Shown: piece after piece, positions 37,688 through 46,168 of the stretch
Numbering within the stretch: the stretch's first letter is position 1
Layout: each line of letters begins with the position of its first letter
Source: Gracilibacillus salitolerans
Lineage (GTDB): Bacteria > Bacillota > Bacilli > Bacillales > Amphibacillaceae
Length of the DNA stretch: 64,000 bases
Assembly (NCBI RefSeq): GCF_009650095.1
Contig: NZ_CP045915.1
Location: 3,720,001-3,784,000 of the forward strand
Reading direction: 5' to 3'
Translations under genes and position numbers: made by a program
The notes under the pieces: generated by a model
Told to the model about the DNA's origin: nothing
The model's input: the letters and a program-made list of their open reading frames with translations, nothing else
Database searches by the model: none

Positions 37688-38998
37688 CTAATCTCCTCCT
37701 GATTCGATCGTAATCAATACTGTCTCAATACGATAATCGGACATTTCTACAGCTTCAAACGTTAAATTTTTGTATGATATTGCTGGACGCTCCGAATTCT
37801 TTGGAATGTACCCCAGTTGATGAACGATAAATCCATTCACAGTCTCGAATTCTTCAGAAGGCAACTCGATTTGGAAGGCTTCCTCTAATAAATAGAGATG
37901 AGTTGTCCCCTCCACTTCATATTGATTCGTGTTTACCTTTTTTACACTGCTTGATTCGTCTTCACCAGGCAAATGATGTTCGCTTAATATTTCCCCAACA
38001 ATTTCCTCAATTATATCTTCCATTGTAATAAGGCCATCGATTCCACCATACTCATCGACTACCATTGCAATATGGAGATTATGTTTTTTCATATCTCGAA
38101 AGGCGACATCAATTGGCTGGGACTCCATCACATAATAAGGTTTGCGCAAAAGATGATTCCACGTCTGACCATTCTTTTTTAAAAAAGCAAACATGTCTTT
38201 CATATGTAAAGTACCAACAATATGATCAATATCCTCCTCATAAACAGGAAAACGAGTAAAGCGTTTATCATTGATCACGTCTAATATTTCGTCGATACTT
38301 GAATGGATATCAATAGCTGTAATATCTGTTCGGTGTGTCATAATATCAGAAACGGTTTTATCATTAAACTCAAATATGTTATGAATCATCCGTTTTTCGT
38401 CATTTTCAATCGTTCCTCGTTCCCCGCCAATATCCACCAACATTCTTATTTCTTCTTCATTTGCCTCCTCTTGTTTTGCATGAGGATCAACTCCAAATAA
38501 TTTTACGATTAAGTTGGTCGAAAGATTCAAAATTTTGACAAACGGAAAACTTATCTTAAATAAAATCGACAATGGGTTAACCGTTTTATAAGCAATTGTT
38601 TCTGCTTTTTGCAAAGCTAATTGCTTCGGTACCAGTTCTCCAATTACCAATGTAAAGTAAGAAAGCAGTATTGTGATAATAATAACAGCAATTGTCTGCA
38701 GTAATGATAATGCGACTGGTACACCGACAGCCACTAACCATTCTGCTAAAGGCTGTGCAAAACGATCAGCTGCAAACGCACTGGCAAGAAATCCTGCTAG
38801 GGTAATACCAATTTGAATCGTTGCTAGAAAACGGCCTGGTTCCAATAATAAGGCCTGTAATTTCACTGACTTTTTATCACCTTGTTCCGCTCTTTTCTTT
38901 ATTTTATTGTCATTCAAAGCTACTAATGAGATCTCAGAAGCTGCAAAAAATGCATTAATTAATATTAGTAATACAAGAATAATGAAAGATAAAACCAA
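37688..38998 (-). CDS. CNNM/CorC-family (hemolysin-like) membrane protein
   Basis: A 436-residue protein with an N-terminal DUF21/CNNM membrane domain (FFAASEISLVALND, about 1-190), a pair of CBS domains (about 205-335, MTHRTDITAID and VDEYGGIDGLITMEDIIEE) and a C-terminal CorC_HlyC domain. Relatives export or regulate magnesium. The start is TTG behind GAAGGTGG. It directly precedes the P-type ATPase, which points to a joint role in divalent cation balance. Confidence 0.9.
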   Translation of the reverse strand: MVLSFIILVLLILINAFFAASEISLVALNDNKIKKRAEQGDKKSVKLQALLLEPGRFLATIQIGITLAGFLASAFAADRFAQPLAEWLVAVGVPVALSLLQTIAVIIITILLSYFTLVIGELVPKQLALQKAETIAYKTVNPLSILFKISFPFVKILNLSTNLIVKLFGVDPHAKQEEANEEEIRMLVDIGGERGTIENDEKRMIHNIFEFNDKTVSDIMTHRTDITAIDIHSSIDEILDVINDKRFTRFPVYEEDIDHIVGTLHMKDMFAFLKKNGQTWNHLLRKPYYVMESQPIDVAFRDMKKHNLHIAMVVDEYGGIDGLITMEDIIEEIVGEILSEHHLPGEDESSSVKKVNTNQYEVEGTTHLYLLEEAFQIELPSEEFETVNGFIVHQLGYIPKNSERPAISYKNLTFEAVEMSDYRIETVLITIESGGD

Positions 38999-39210
38999 AA
39001 TACCACCTTCTCTTTACTAGTCTTATCATTGTTATACCCAAAATAAACTGTAACAAGACAATTTTTCCCGATAATAAATGAATAAAAATGTAAAATAAGG
39101 ATGAAACCTGTTACAGACTATGGCATAATAGAAAATGTTAGAAAATTTATTCTTAATATGTGATAATAAAAATAATTTAATTAGTACTTAGAAAGTAGTT
39201 GGTGAGAAGT

Positions 39211-40113
39211 ATGCAATTAGAAATAGATAAATCGTCCTTACCGGTATATGAAGCATTAGCAAGCCAAGTCAGGTTAGAAATTATTCAATTATTATCCAAA
39301 AACAAAATGAATATTAAGGAACTGTCCAATGTTTTAGGGATCAGTAGCCCGATTGTTACAAAACATATCGAAAAATTAGAAAAAGCTGGTATTATTCGAA
39401 CAGAAAAGATACCGGGAAAATCAGGGTTACAACGAATCTCCATACTAAAAATTGACCATATCGAAGTCAACTTCCCAAAAAAAATCTATCATTCATTTGC
39501 TACATATGAAACTTCGGTACCTGTTGGTCATTACACTGACTATCAGGTGGTACCTACATGTGGACTAGCTACTAGTAAAGACTTTGTTGGCCCAGTAGAT
39601 CAAACGAAATATTTTATGGATCCTAAGCGAATGGATGCACGAATATTATGGTTTACACAGGGTTTTATTGAATATAAAACCCCTAACTTTTTGCAAGAAG
39701 AAGATGAATTACAACAGATGGATATCAGCTTTGAAATATCATCGGAGTTTCCGTTCTCAAACGAAATCTGGCCTTCTGACATTACATTTACTTTAAACAA
39801 TATTGAATTAGGTATATGGCAAAGTCCTGGTGATTTTGCGGATACCAGAGGTAAATATACTCCAGACTGGTGGCCTCATAACATTAATCAATACGGATTA
39901 TTAAAAACGGTTCGTATTACATCACATGGTACCTATATGGATGGAGAGCCTATGTCAGATGTAACTATTAATGATTTAAATACTACTGTAGACGGATGGA
40001 AATTCAGAGTGGAAGTAAAAGAAGATGCTGAACATGTCGGTGGTGTTACACTATTCGGAAGAGAATTCGGAAACCATGATCAAGATATTAATTTTAAATT
40101 ATATTATATTTAA
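39211..40113 (+). CDS. ArsR-type regulator with a large C-terminal domain
   Basis: A 300-residue protein whose first 80 residues form an ArsR/winged-helix domain (LASQVRLEIIQLLSK, MNIKELSNVLGISSPIVTKH). About 210 residues follow, rich in Trp and beta structure (VGHYTDYQVVPTCGLAT, YTPDWWPHNINQYG, GRKFGNHDQDINF-like end). The same layout is common in Paenibacillus and related genomes near sugar metabolism genes, where the C-terminal half looks like a carbohydrate-binding fold; this is recollection of the family, not proof. ATG 39211 fits GGTGAG. Its targets are unknown and it stands alone. Confidence 0.75.
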   Translation: MQLEIDKSSLPVYEALASQVRLEIIQLLSKNKMNIKELSNVLGISSPIVTKHIEKLEKAGIIRTEKIPGKSGLQRISILKIDHIEVNFPKKIYHSFATYETSVPVGHYTDYQVVPTCGLATSKDFVGPVDQTKYFMDPKRMDARILWFTQGFIEYKTPNFLQEEDELQQMDISFEISSEFPFSNEIWPSDITFTLNNIELGIWQSPGDFADTRGKYTPDWWPHNINQYGLLKTVRITSHGTYMDGEPMSDVTINDLNTTVDGWKFRVEVKEDAEHVGGVTLFGREFGNHDQDINFKLYYI

Positions 40114-40126
40114 ATTGGGAAAAATT

Positions 40127-40153
40127 CGTTTCAATAATTATTTTATTGAAACG
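40127..40153 (+). terminator. Terminator after the ArsR-type gene
   Basis: CGTTTCAATAA pairs with TTATTGAAACG over 11 bp and is followed by eight T, a clear intrinsic terminator. Confidence 0.92.
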
Positions 40154-40288
40154 TTTTTTTTGCTTTCAGGCTAAAGTAATATGCAACTTTTGGTATAAAA
40201 AACAACTTCACATATTGTAATACTTCATTTAAAATAAAAGTAGAAGAATGTCGAATTCTGAAATGATTTAGAAAATGAGGGAACAGCT

Positions 40289-40648
40289 ATGAAAAAAACA
40301 GTTATCATTGCAGATGATTCGCGGTTTATGAGACATTGGCTTAAACAAAAAATTGAAAAACACAATTATCAATTAGTTGCTGAAGCTTCCACTGGATTAG
40401 AATCAGTCAGAGCATATCAACAACACAAACCGGATATTATCATTTTAGATATTGTTATGCCAAAATCAAACGGCTTAGATGCCTTAAAGAAAATTATAGA
40501 ATTAGATCCAAATGCCAATGTTATCATTGCCTCATCCCTCGCCACTCATGATAACGTAACAAGAGCATTACATTATGGAGCCAAGGACTTTATCATCAAA
40601 CCACACTTTAATAAATTGATACAAATTATGGATAATATTTTTGATTAG
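40289..40648 (+). CDS. Stand-alone CheY-like response regulator
   Basis: A 119-residue receiver domain with acidic pair Asp9-Asp10, phosphoacceptor Asp54 (ILDIVMPKSNG), Ser82/Ser83 and Lys104 (FIIKPH). It has no output domain, so it must act by protein contact, as CheY does. A GAGGGAAC site precedes the ATG. No kinase or chemotaxis gene adjoins it, but a chemoreceptor lies 14 kb away. It may be a CheY paralogue or a phosphate sink. Confidence 0.88.
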   Translation: MKKTVIIADDSRFMRHWLKQKIEKHNYQLVAEASTGLESVRAYQQHKPDIIILDIVMPKSNGLDALKKIIELDPNANVIIASSLATHDNVTRALHYGAKDFIIKPHFNKLIQIMDNIFD

Positions 40649-40775
40649 AAAACCTATTCTGCCGAAGTGATACTCCAGCTCTCCCTATGGAAAGAATGAA
40701 GAAAACAAAGCTATGCGAATGTTATTGCATAGTTTATGTATCGTCTATCATTCTATTCTTAATTTCAGTAAAAAA

Positions 40776-40802
40776 AAAGCTTGGCATTGTTTGCCAAGCT
40801 TT
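40776..40802. terminator. Bidirectional terminator
   Basis: AAAGCTTGGCA pairs with TGCCAAGCTTT around a short loop, between converging genes, with an A-run on the left and T-rich sequence on the right. Confidence 0.85.
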
Positions 40803-40806
40803 CATA

Positions 40807-41361
40807 TTAAAATAATTCGTAATAGCTTTCTTGTCCTAGATGCTGCACATATTTATCCACTAATCCTTTTAAGTCGGTCGATTCTTCTAAAAAGAGCCAC
40901 TGATCATCTTTTTCACCAGTATAAGATTTGCGCTCTACTTGAAATGCTCTCGTATTTTTATCTAGCAATGTAAAACAAAACTGTGCATCATATGTTTTAT
41001 ATTTTGGATCAGACAACGCCTCAACAATTACAGGATTTTCGTCAAACGGGACTGGATTTTCGTACGTATACAAATAGATGCTTTTTTGTCTGATATCTAA
41101 CTTATAATCCTTGATTGGGCTATTGATTTCCATACTCTCCTTAATTAACTGCACTTCTTCATCGGTTATTTTCCGTCTTGACTTTTTCGTTAGAAACACT
41201 CTTCCATTGGGATGTTCATATATTTCATAACCTTCAGGTATGCTATCAACCGAAGTATCAGGATCATCTTTTTTAAAATAATAAGTTGGATTACCTTTAT
41301 TTGTTTTTCTTACATGTAAATAGTACTCATCTCCACGAAAGTTCGTATATTGCACTGCCAT
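40807..41361 (-). CDS. Conserved hypothetical protein (184 aa)
   Basis: Starts at ATG 41361 behind GGTGG; in-frame codons further upstream lack a site. The product begins MAVQYTNFRGDEYYLHVRK. It is soluble, has many charged and aromatic residues, and shows a basic KKSRRK patch near residue 60. It contains no motif I can name. The alternating hydrophobic pattern suggests an alpha/beta fold. It is divergent from ric, whose Fnr box lies in the shared upstream region about 130 bases away. Confidence 0.7.
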   Translation of the reverse strand: MAVQYTNFRGDEYYLHVRKTNKGNPTYYFKKDDPDTSVDSIPEGYEIYEHPNGRVFLTKKSRRKITDEEVQLIKESMEINSPIKDYKLDIRQKSIYLYTYENPVPFDENPVIVEALSDPKYKTYDAQFCFTLLDKNTRAFQVERKSYTGEKDDQWLFLEESTDLKGLVDKYVQHLGQESYYELF

Positions 41362-41492
41362 CTTTACACCACCTTTAATTTCATAGCCGATACATTTCCT
41401 CAAGAATTTGCTTTCATTAGTATAACAAAAATCAGAATAAAGTGAAACTTTGAAGAGAACCATGTTCACAATTGATTAAAATTTTGGATAAA

Positions 41493-41535
41493 TGTGATTT
41501 ACATCACAAATAACTTCTTTTCCTTTTGTTACAGT
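41493..41535 (+). promoter_or_regulatory. Fnr box and -10 of ric
   Basis: TGTGATTTACATCACA (41493-41508) is a perfect TGTGA-N6-TCACA palindrome of the CRP/Fnr type. The -10 hexamer TACAGT lies at 41530-41535, so the box centre would fall at about -41.5, the classical activator position overlapping -35. No good -35 is otherwise present. Confidence 0.75.
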
Positions 41536-41567
41536 ATTAGTAATACAAGTAAAGGAGGATCAATATC

Positions 41568-42269
41568 ATGAGAGAATTCCAATTAACAGATACACCTGCA
41601 GATATTGTCAAAATATACCCGAAAGCCAGTGATTTTTTCAAGAAGGAAAAAATTGATTTTTGTTGCGGTGGTGACCAACCTCTTCAATCTATTCTCGATA
41701 AGAAAAAAAGACGTGTTGATGGTCAACAACTTATCGGATTAATCAATGAATCCTTCCAAGCATGGATAGAAGCCGGAAATAAGGAAATCAATTGGGATAA
41801 TGTGTCTCCTTCAGAATTGGTTGACTATATTATGCAACATCATCATCACTATTTACATGAAGAATTAACACCACTCAGTCAATTTGTTACTAAAATATAC
41901 CGAGTACATGGTCCAAATCATCCACACCTAGAAGACTTATATAAACTATTTCATCAGTTCAAAATGGAAATGGAAGGTCATATGATTGAAGAAGAACGTG
42001 ATTTATTCCCTTTGTTTGAAAAATACGAAGAAGAGCCTAATGAAGCATTAAAAGAGCACATTTTTCAATTGAATAATACAATGATCGATGATCACGAATT
42101 TGTTGGTGAAATTATTCAACAAATGAATGAAATAACCAATGATTATACATTGCCAGAAGGCGCATGTAACTCATACCGGATCACCTATGCAAGACTAGCA
42201 GAGTTAGAACAAAACACGTATCAGCATATACACTTGGAAAACAATATTCTCTTTAAGTCCATTTCTTAA
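41568..42269 (+). CDS. ric: Iron-sulfur cluster repair di-iron protein RIC (ScdA/YtfE)
   Basis: A 233-residue protein with an N-terminal DUF542 domain (DFFKKEKIDFCCGGDQPL, vicinal Cys32-Cys33) and a C-terminal hemerythrin-like di-iron domain with spaced His/Glu ligands (HHHHYLHEELTPL, GHMIEEERDLFPLF, DDHEFVGEI, HIHLENNILF). RIC proteins repair iron-sulfur clusters damaged by nitric oxide or peroxide. An AAGGAGG site precedes the ATG. The Fnr box upstream fits induction under low oxygen or nitrosative stress. Confidence 0.93.
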   Translation: MREFQLTDTPADIVKIYPKASDFFKKEKIDFCCGGDQPLQSILDKKKRRVDGQQLIGLINESFQAWIEAGNKEINWDNVSPSELVDYIMQHHHHYLHEELTPLSQFVTKIYRVHGPNHPHLEDLYKLFHQFKMEMEGHMIEEERDLFPLFEKYEEEPNEALKEHIFQLNNTMIDDHEFVGEIIQQMNEITNDYTLPEGACNSYRITYARLAELEQNTYQHIHLENNILFKSIS

Positions 42270-42278
42270 GGTAAGTAA

Positions 42279-42472
42279 GGGGCTGGGACAGAAGTACTTG
42301 TTTCATGACAAAACACGAACATCAAGATTGATGCTCGTGTTTTTGTTCCTTGGATAAGCGTTTCTGTTCCTTGGAAAAGTATCCTTCTTCCTTGGATAAA
42401 GGCATATATCCAAGGAAGAGCAGTAATCGATCCATTTTTCACTATATTAGTTATGTTTTGTCCCAGACTCTT
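42279..42472. repeat. Composite intergenic repeat bounded by GGCTGGGACA / TGTCCCAG
   Basis: GGGGCTGGGACAGAA (42279-42293) and TTTTGTCCCAG (42456-42466) form long inverted ends. Inside lie a terminator hairpin and three TTCCTTGG motifs at 42346, 42367 and 42388, exactly 21 bases apart, with an inverted CCAAGGAA at 42410-42417. Ends of this kind recur between genes in many Firmicutes. This accounts for most of the 339-base gap between ric and yneR. Confidence 0.7.
42311..42342 (+). terminator. Terminator after ric
   Basis: AAACACGAACATCA pairs with TGATGCTCGTGTTT (one mismatch) around AGAT and runs into TTTTG. Confidence 0.8.
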
Positions 42473-42608
42473 TTACATATTTCCGACAATTCCTAAGGAA
42501 ATATTTCCAAATTGTTTTGTTGGTTTATGCTAATATAGTGTAAGAAAGATAAATAATGGGAATAGTTTATAGAGAGTTATTTTTGTGTAATTAAAGGAGT
42601 GCATACGC

Positions 42609-42908
42609 ATGGAAATCAAAGTATCAGATCAAGCATTACAATGGTTTAAAGATGACGTAGAGATAAGCGATGGAGATACAATTAAATTTCAAGCTAAGTA
42701 TGGTGGCTATAGCCCGATACATGAAGGTTTTTCACTAGCTTTTGCACTAAATGAACCATTGGAAGATACGATTACAATAACAGAAAAAAATGGTATTACA
42801 TTTTTTATTGATGCTACGGATGCATGGTATTTTGAAGGTTATAACTTAATAGTCAAATATGATGAAGAGCTAGATGAAGTTGCATATGATTATGAAGAAA
42901 TTCAGTAA
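42609..42908 (+). CDS. yneR: HesB-like protein YneR
   Basis: A 99-residue protein of the HesB/IscA fold family, YneR branch. It has KVSDQALQWFKDDVEI, KYGGYSPIHEGFSLAF and DAWYFEGYNL. The three cysteines that hold iron-sulfur clusters in IscA/HesB are absent, as in other YneR proteins, so cluster transfer is unlikely. An AAGGAG site precedes the ATG, and a terminator follows at once, so it is monocistronic. Confidence 0.78.
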   Translation: MEIKVSDQALQWFKDDVEISDGDTIKFQAKYGGYSPIHEGFSLAFALNEPLEDTITITEKNGITFFIDATDAWYFEGYNLIVKYDEELDEVAYDYEEIQ

Positions 42909-42910
42909 AA

Positions 42911-42930
42911 GAGTGAGGAATCCCTCACTC
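42911..42930 (+). terminator. Terminator after yneR
   Basis: GAGTGAGG-AATC-CCTCACTC is an 8-bp perfect stem directly followed by TTTTTC. Confidence 0.92.
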
Positions 42931-42997
42931 TTTTTCTTTATCTAAATCTTCCTCTTAAACGTAATTACAACGAAATATGAAGAAATTATGTTAAAAT

Positions 42998-43053
42998 AAA
43001 GGGAGACTTCCATCAATGGATGTTCTTCACTGACAATTAGCGCCGTAATAAAA
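42998..43053 (+). repeat. Structured interspersed element, short copy 4
   Basis: AAAGGGAGACTTCCATCAAT is followed by CACTGACAATTAGCGCCGT and AATAAAAG. It has the same end-to-end fusion as copy 3, lacks the middle domain, and is more decayed. It lies upstream of the flavin reductase gene. Confidence 0.5.
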
Positions 43054-43123
43054 GTGAACTTAATAGAATAATAAATATAATAAGTCTTAAAGTATGATCT
43101 ATCTATAAAGGAGGCTCTAGCTG

Positions 43124-43585
43124 ATGAGCAAACAAGATTTCCGCAAAGCGATGAGCAAATTTGCAACAGGAATTACTGTTGTCACTTCGGAATTTGATAA
43201 TGATATACAAGGAATGACTGTCAATGCGTTTATGTCTGTTTCTCTAGATCCACAGTTAATCACTATTTCACTAGATTCCAAAACGAATTTTTACAAAAAT
43301 GCCGATAAAATAAAACGTTTTGGTGTTAGTATCCTACGTGAAGAACAACAAGAAATATCTATGATTTTTGCTAAACAAACAGAAAAGGAATATAAAGATT
43401 TTACAACATTAGATGGCATACCAGTCATTGATAATGCACTCTCTACATTGGCCTGTACTACGGTTAATACAGTGGAAGCAGGTGATCACCTACTGATTAT
43501 CGCCGAAGTAGATGAAATCAAATTAGACGAAGGTAAACCAATTCTTTATTACAACAGTGAATATAAAAGAATCTCTGATGAATAG
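43124..43585 (+). CDS. Flavin reductase-domain protein
   Basis: A 153-residue protein of the flavin reductase/HpaC family (FMN-binding split barrel). FRKAMSKFATGITVVTSE, MTVNAFMSVSLDPQLITISL and GDHLLIIAEVDEI are the family core. Such proteins reduce FMN or FAD with NAD(P)H for monooxygenases or act as small flavoproteins. No partner oxygenase is present. An AAGGAGG site precedes the ATG, and a membrane protein gene follows after 20 bases. Confidence 0.9.
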   Translation: MSKQDFRKAMSKFATGITVVTSEFDNDIQGMTVNAFMSVSLDPQLITISLDSKTNFYKNADKIKRFGVSILREEQQEISMIFAKQTEKEYKDFTTLDGIPVIDNALSTLACTTVNTVEAGDHLLIIAEVDEIKLDEGKPILYYNSEYKRISDE

Positions 43586-43605
43586 AGAAGGTACGGAGGA
43601 AGGTC

Positions 43606-44088
43606 ATGGCAACTCTTGCAATCTTACGAAAAAGTGCAATATTACCTAAAAAAGAAGCGATGTTTTGGTTGAATCGAATAAGCATGAGAGATACACTCGT
43701 TTATCTTTTTCTATTATTCTTTATCAGCTTCTTACCGAATATCATTTTAATGATAGCAAACTTTGAACAAGGCCAATCTCACATTTCATTTAGTCAATTT
43801 TTACTGCAAATTATTGTCTTTTATCCCTTCTTTATGTTGTTTGTAGTTGTTACAGGTATTTCTATATTAGCAATCGGTTCATGGATACTTAAAAGCTTTC
43901 TGCAACGAAAATTAGCATATCAGCAATTATGGAAAATGACTTCCTTTGCGTTACTTTGGCCCTTAATAATATATCACCTGTTATTTTTCACGCCATTACC
44001 AACTTCCATTGCTTTCTTGGTTGGTTTAGTGTTGTTATATATACTCATGTATCAGATGATTTCGATTTACCCGAAAAATAGAAAGTGA
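43606..44088 (+). CDS. Four-TM membrane protein, YIP1/DUF1189-like
   Basis: A 160-residue protein with four hydrophobic segments (about 31-50, 66-92, 109-126 and 132-150). The basic N-terminus and the loop between helices 2 and 3 place both ends inside. ISMRDTLVYLFLLFFISFLP and the overall pattern recall Yip1/DUF1189 proteins, but I see no decisive motif. It lies between the flavin reductase and Nudix genes with short gaps, probably in one operon. Confidence 0.6.
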   Translation: MATLAILRKSAILPKKEAMFWLNRISMRDTLVYLFLLFFISFLPNIILMIANFEQGQSHISFSQFLLQIIVFYPFFMLFVVVTGISILAIGSWILKSFLQRKLAYQQLWKMTSFALLWPLIIYHLLFFTPLPTSIAFLVGLVLLYILMYQMISIYPKNRK

Positions 44089-44098
44089 GGGAGTATCA

Positions 44099-44638
44099 TT
44101 GGCAAATAGTGAATGGAAAATAAATCATAGTTCAACAACACAGATAGATCGATTTAAAATAACGATTGATGAAGTATTACTTGCAAATGAGCAAACACAG
44201 AATTTTTCGTATATAGAGTTTCATGATGGTGTCTGCATTTTGGCTATCACAGACGATAATAAAGTGGTCATGTTAAAACAATACCGCCATCCATTACACT
44301 CCACGGAACTTGAATTTCCTGCCGGCATGATCGAAGAAGACGAAGAACCTCTTCAAGCAGCAAAACGGGAATTATTAGAAGAAACAGGATATCAGGCCGA
44401 AGAATGGCAATCTCTCGATTATTTCTATCCATCTCCTGGATCCACAACCGAAAAAATTCACCTGTACCTGGCTTCAAAGGCAACAAAAGTAGCTGATCAA
44501 TTCTTAGATGAGTTGGAGAATATTGAGGTAGAAGTAGTTAGCATAGAAGATTTTTGCAAACTAGTAGAACAAGGTACTTTTCGCCATGGTGCCGGTCTAG
44601 CTTGCTGGGCGAAATATTTAAGTATGACTTTCAATTAA
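44099..44638 (+). CDS. Nudix hydrolase, ADP-ribose pyrophosphatase-like
   Basis: A 179-residue Nudix protein. The box reads GMIEEDEEPLQAAKRELLEE followed by TGY, fitting GX5EX7REUXEEXGU. VVMLKQYRHPLHSTELEFPAG before it is typical of ADP-ribose pyrophosphatases. The start is TTG behind GTGAGGGAG, ten bases after the previous stop. It hydrolyses nucleoside diphosphate derivatives in the cytoplasm; the exact substrate is inferred. Confidence 0.9.
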   Translation: MANSEWKINHSSTTQIDRFKITIDEVLLANEQTQNFSYIEFHDGVCILAITDDNKVVMLKQYRHPLHSTELEFPAGMIEEDEEPLQAAKRELLEETGYQAEEWQSLDYFYPSPGSTTEKIHLYLASKATKVADQFLDELENIEVEVVSIEDFCKLVEQGTFRHGAGLACWAKYLSMTFN

Positions 44639-44660
44639 CTAATGAAACTTTAATTCAAGA

Positions 44661-44697
44661 AAGTGCCCGGAAGAACTGTTGTATTCTTGCGGACACT
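44661..44697 (+). terminator. Terminator after the Nudix gene
   Basis: AAGTGCCCGGAAGAA pairs with TTCTTGCGGACACTT (two mismatches) and is followed by a run of seven T. Confidence 0.85.
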
Positions 44698-44785
44698 TTT
44701 TTTCGTTTATTCATTTCTACTGTCCATAAGGTTTGTTCTTATAGAAACTCCTCCTTCAGCCCGCCAAAATCAAGAAATTTAAAAA

Positions 44786-44810
44786 AGCTAAAGCCCATTA
44801 GGCTTTAGCT
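44786..44810 (-). terminator. Terminator overlapping the LCP stop codon
   Basis: AGCTAAAGCC pairs perfectly with GGCTTTAGCT. On the minus strand it runs into TTTTTT. The stop codon of the LCP gene lies in the stem. Confidence 0.9.
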
Positions 44811-45728
44811 ATTGATCATATCCCTTACTTTGGCTACTTCTTCATCTGGAACAATATAATAATAAATACCGTCAATCTTTGTTCCTGAGCCTTGCATTTG
44901 ATAGCTTGTTACATTTTTTCTTGTATCGGTATACCCATTAAGTAATGACTTCACTGCATTAAAGTCAAGACTTGTGGACATATTATTACCCATAATATCG
45001 ATTAACTCGTCCACTTTTGTGACATTTGCTACGCTGGCACCTTCATTAATAATCGCTTGGATTACTTTTCGTTGACGATCTGTTCTTCCAAAGTCACCAG
45101 CCGGATCCTGCTTTCTCATTCTCACATACGCAAGCGTCTTTTCTCCATTCATTTCTACTGGACCTTCCGTAAACTGGTACTTGCTGTCATTCCATTCTAT
45201 CTCATTATTTACAGTAATTGTTCCCAACTCATCTACCAGCTCTTCTAAGCCTTCCATATTGATACGAACAAAATAATCAATATCAATATCTAGAAAGTTT
45301 TTAACGGTTTGTACAGCCATATCTGGACCACCAAATGCATAGGCATGATTTATTTTGTCCTCATTACCTCTGCCAACGATCAATGTACGAGTATCTCGTG
45401 GAATACTAATTAACTGCATCTCATCATTTTCCGGTTTTAATGATAATACCATTAACGCATCTGAGCGTCCGGCATCATCACCACGCTGATCCACACCTAA
45501 CAACAATATATTTAAAGGTTCAGCATTGTCTGTTTTCTCTTTTACTTTTTCCGTATCTATTGATTCTATCGGATCATGCATTTTGGTATTGAATGTATCC
45601 TCCACATTATTCACAATCGACCATATGTAACCACCAACAGCTAGAATCATAACCAGTAAAATAATAAGTGGTGTTAATATCCACCATTTTTTTGATTTTC
45701 TTCGATTTGATCTTGTTTCCACTCTCAA
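44805..45728 (-). CDS. LytR-CpsA-Psr (LCP) family glycopolymer transferase
   Basis: A 307-residue LCP protein: a basic cytoplasmic N-terminus (RSNRRKSKK), one membrane helix (about 16-36) and the extracellular LCP domain. Landmarks are ILLLGVDQR, RSDALMVLSL, SIPRDTR, KINHAYAFGG and LAYVRMRKQDPAGDFGR-type sequence with the catalytic Arg/Asp residues. These enzymes attach teichoic acids or other polymers to peptidoglycan. The start is TTG; a GTG two codons later is possible. It stands alone. Confidence 0.92.
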   Translation of the reverse strand: MRVETRSNRRKSKKWWILTPLIILLVMILAVGGYIWSIVNNVEDTFNTKMHDPIESIDTEKVKEKTDNAEPLNILLLGVDQRGDDAGRSDALMVLSLKPENDEMQLISIPRDTRTLIVGRGNEDKINHAYAFGGPDMAVQTVKNFLDIDIDYFVRINMEGLEELVDELGTITVNNEIEWNDSKYQFTEGPVEMNGEKTLAYVRMRKQDPAGDFGRTDRQRKVIQAIINEGASVANVTKVDELIDIMGNNMSTSLDFNAVKSLLNGYTDTRKNVTSYQMQGSGTKIDGIYYYIVPDEEVAKVRDMINS

Positions 45729-46060
45729 TCAACATCCTATCATAATTTTCTAAATAATCTTCCATCATTATAGCACAATTAGACTAAGAAAAGGAAACTA
45801 CTTCTTGATTTTTTTACAATATATCTCATTTTTTGTATAAATTTATTAAAAACTTAGTAACTCTTAGGCCATTATGAATTAAACAACTGTAACCTAAACG
45901 TTTAATCACAAAAATTATCTTGAAGGTGTATTTTAGTTGTATAACATCCTTTTTATCAAAATTAAACACCCTTAACCTCAAATAAAAATCCCAATAAATC
46001 TAACATATGAATGTTTTTATCGTCACTATATCGATGACTTATTTTTATACATTTAATTAC

Positions 46061-46148
46061 TTTACAATTAACTTAATTTATATATAATATTATTAAGATA
46101 GCGTTTTCTTTTTGGGGAGGTGATTATTTTATCATGAAAACGTTAGCT
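46061..46148 (+). promoter_or_regulatory. Promoter and two cre sites of the GH26 gene
   Basis: TTTACA (46061-46066), a 16-base spacer and TATAAT (46083-46088) predict a start near 46095. A minus-oriented cre-like AGAAAACGCTATCT (46096-46109, 13 of 14) sits on the start, and TGAAAACGTTAGCT (46135-46148, 14 of 14) lies in the leader. Strong CcpA repression by roadblock is expected. The rest of the 440-base gap (45729-46060) holds nothing I could identify. Confidence 0.7.
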
Positions 46149-46157
46149 AACTTTTAA
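46134..46157 (+). CDS. Possible leader peptide (7 aa) before the GH26 gene
   Basis: MKTLANF-stop begins at 46134 behind GGGGAGGTGAT and ends 11 bases before the GH26 site-to-start region. The second cre overlaps its first codons. It parallels the 9-codon frame before the CGTase gene. Coding cannot be proved at this length. Confidence 0.35.
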   Translation: MKTLANF

Positions 46158-46168
46158 GGAGGAGAAAC

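Noticed and set aside
42609..42908. Iron-sulfur carrier (IscA-type) function for YneR
   Set aside because: The protein has no cysteine at the three cluster-ligand positions.
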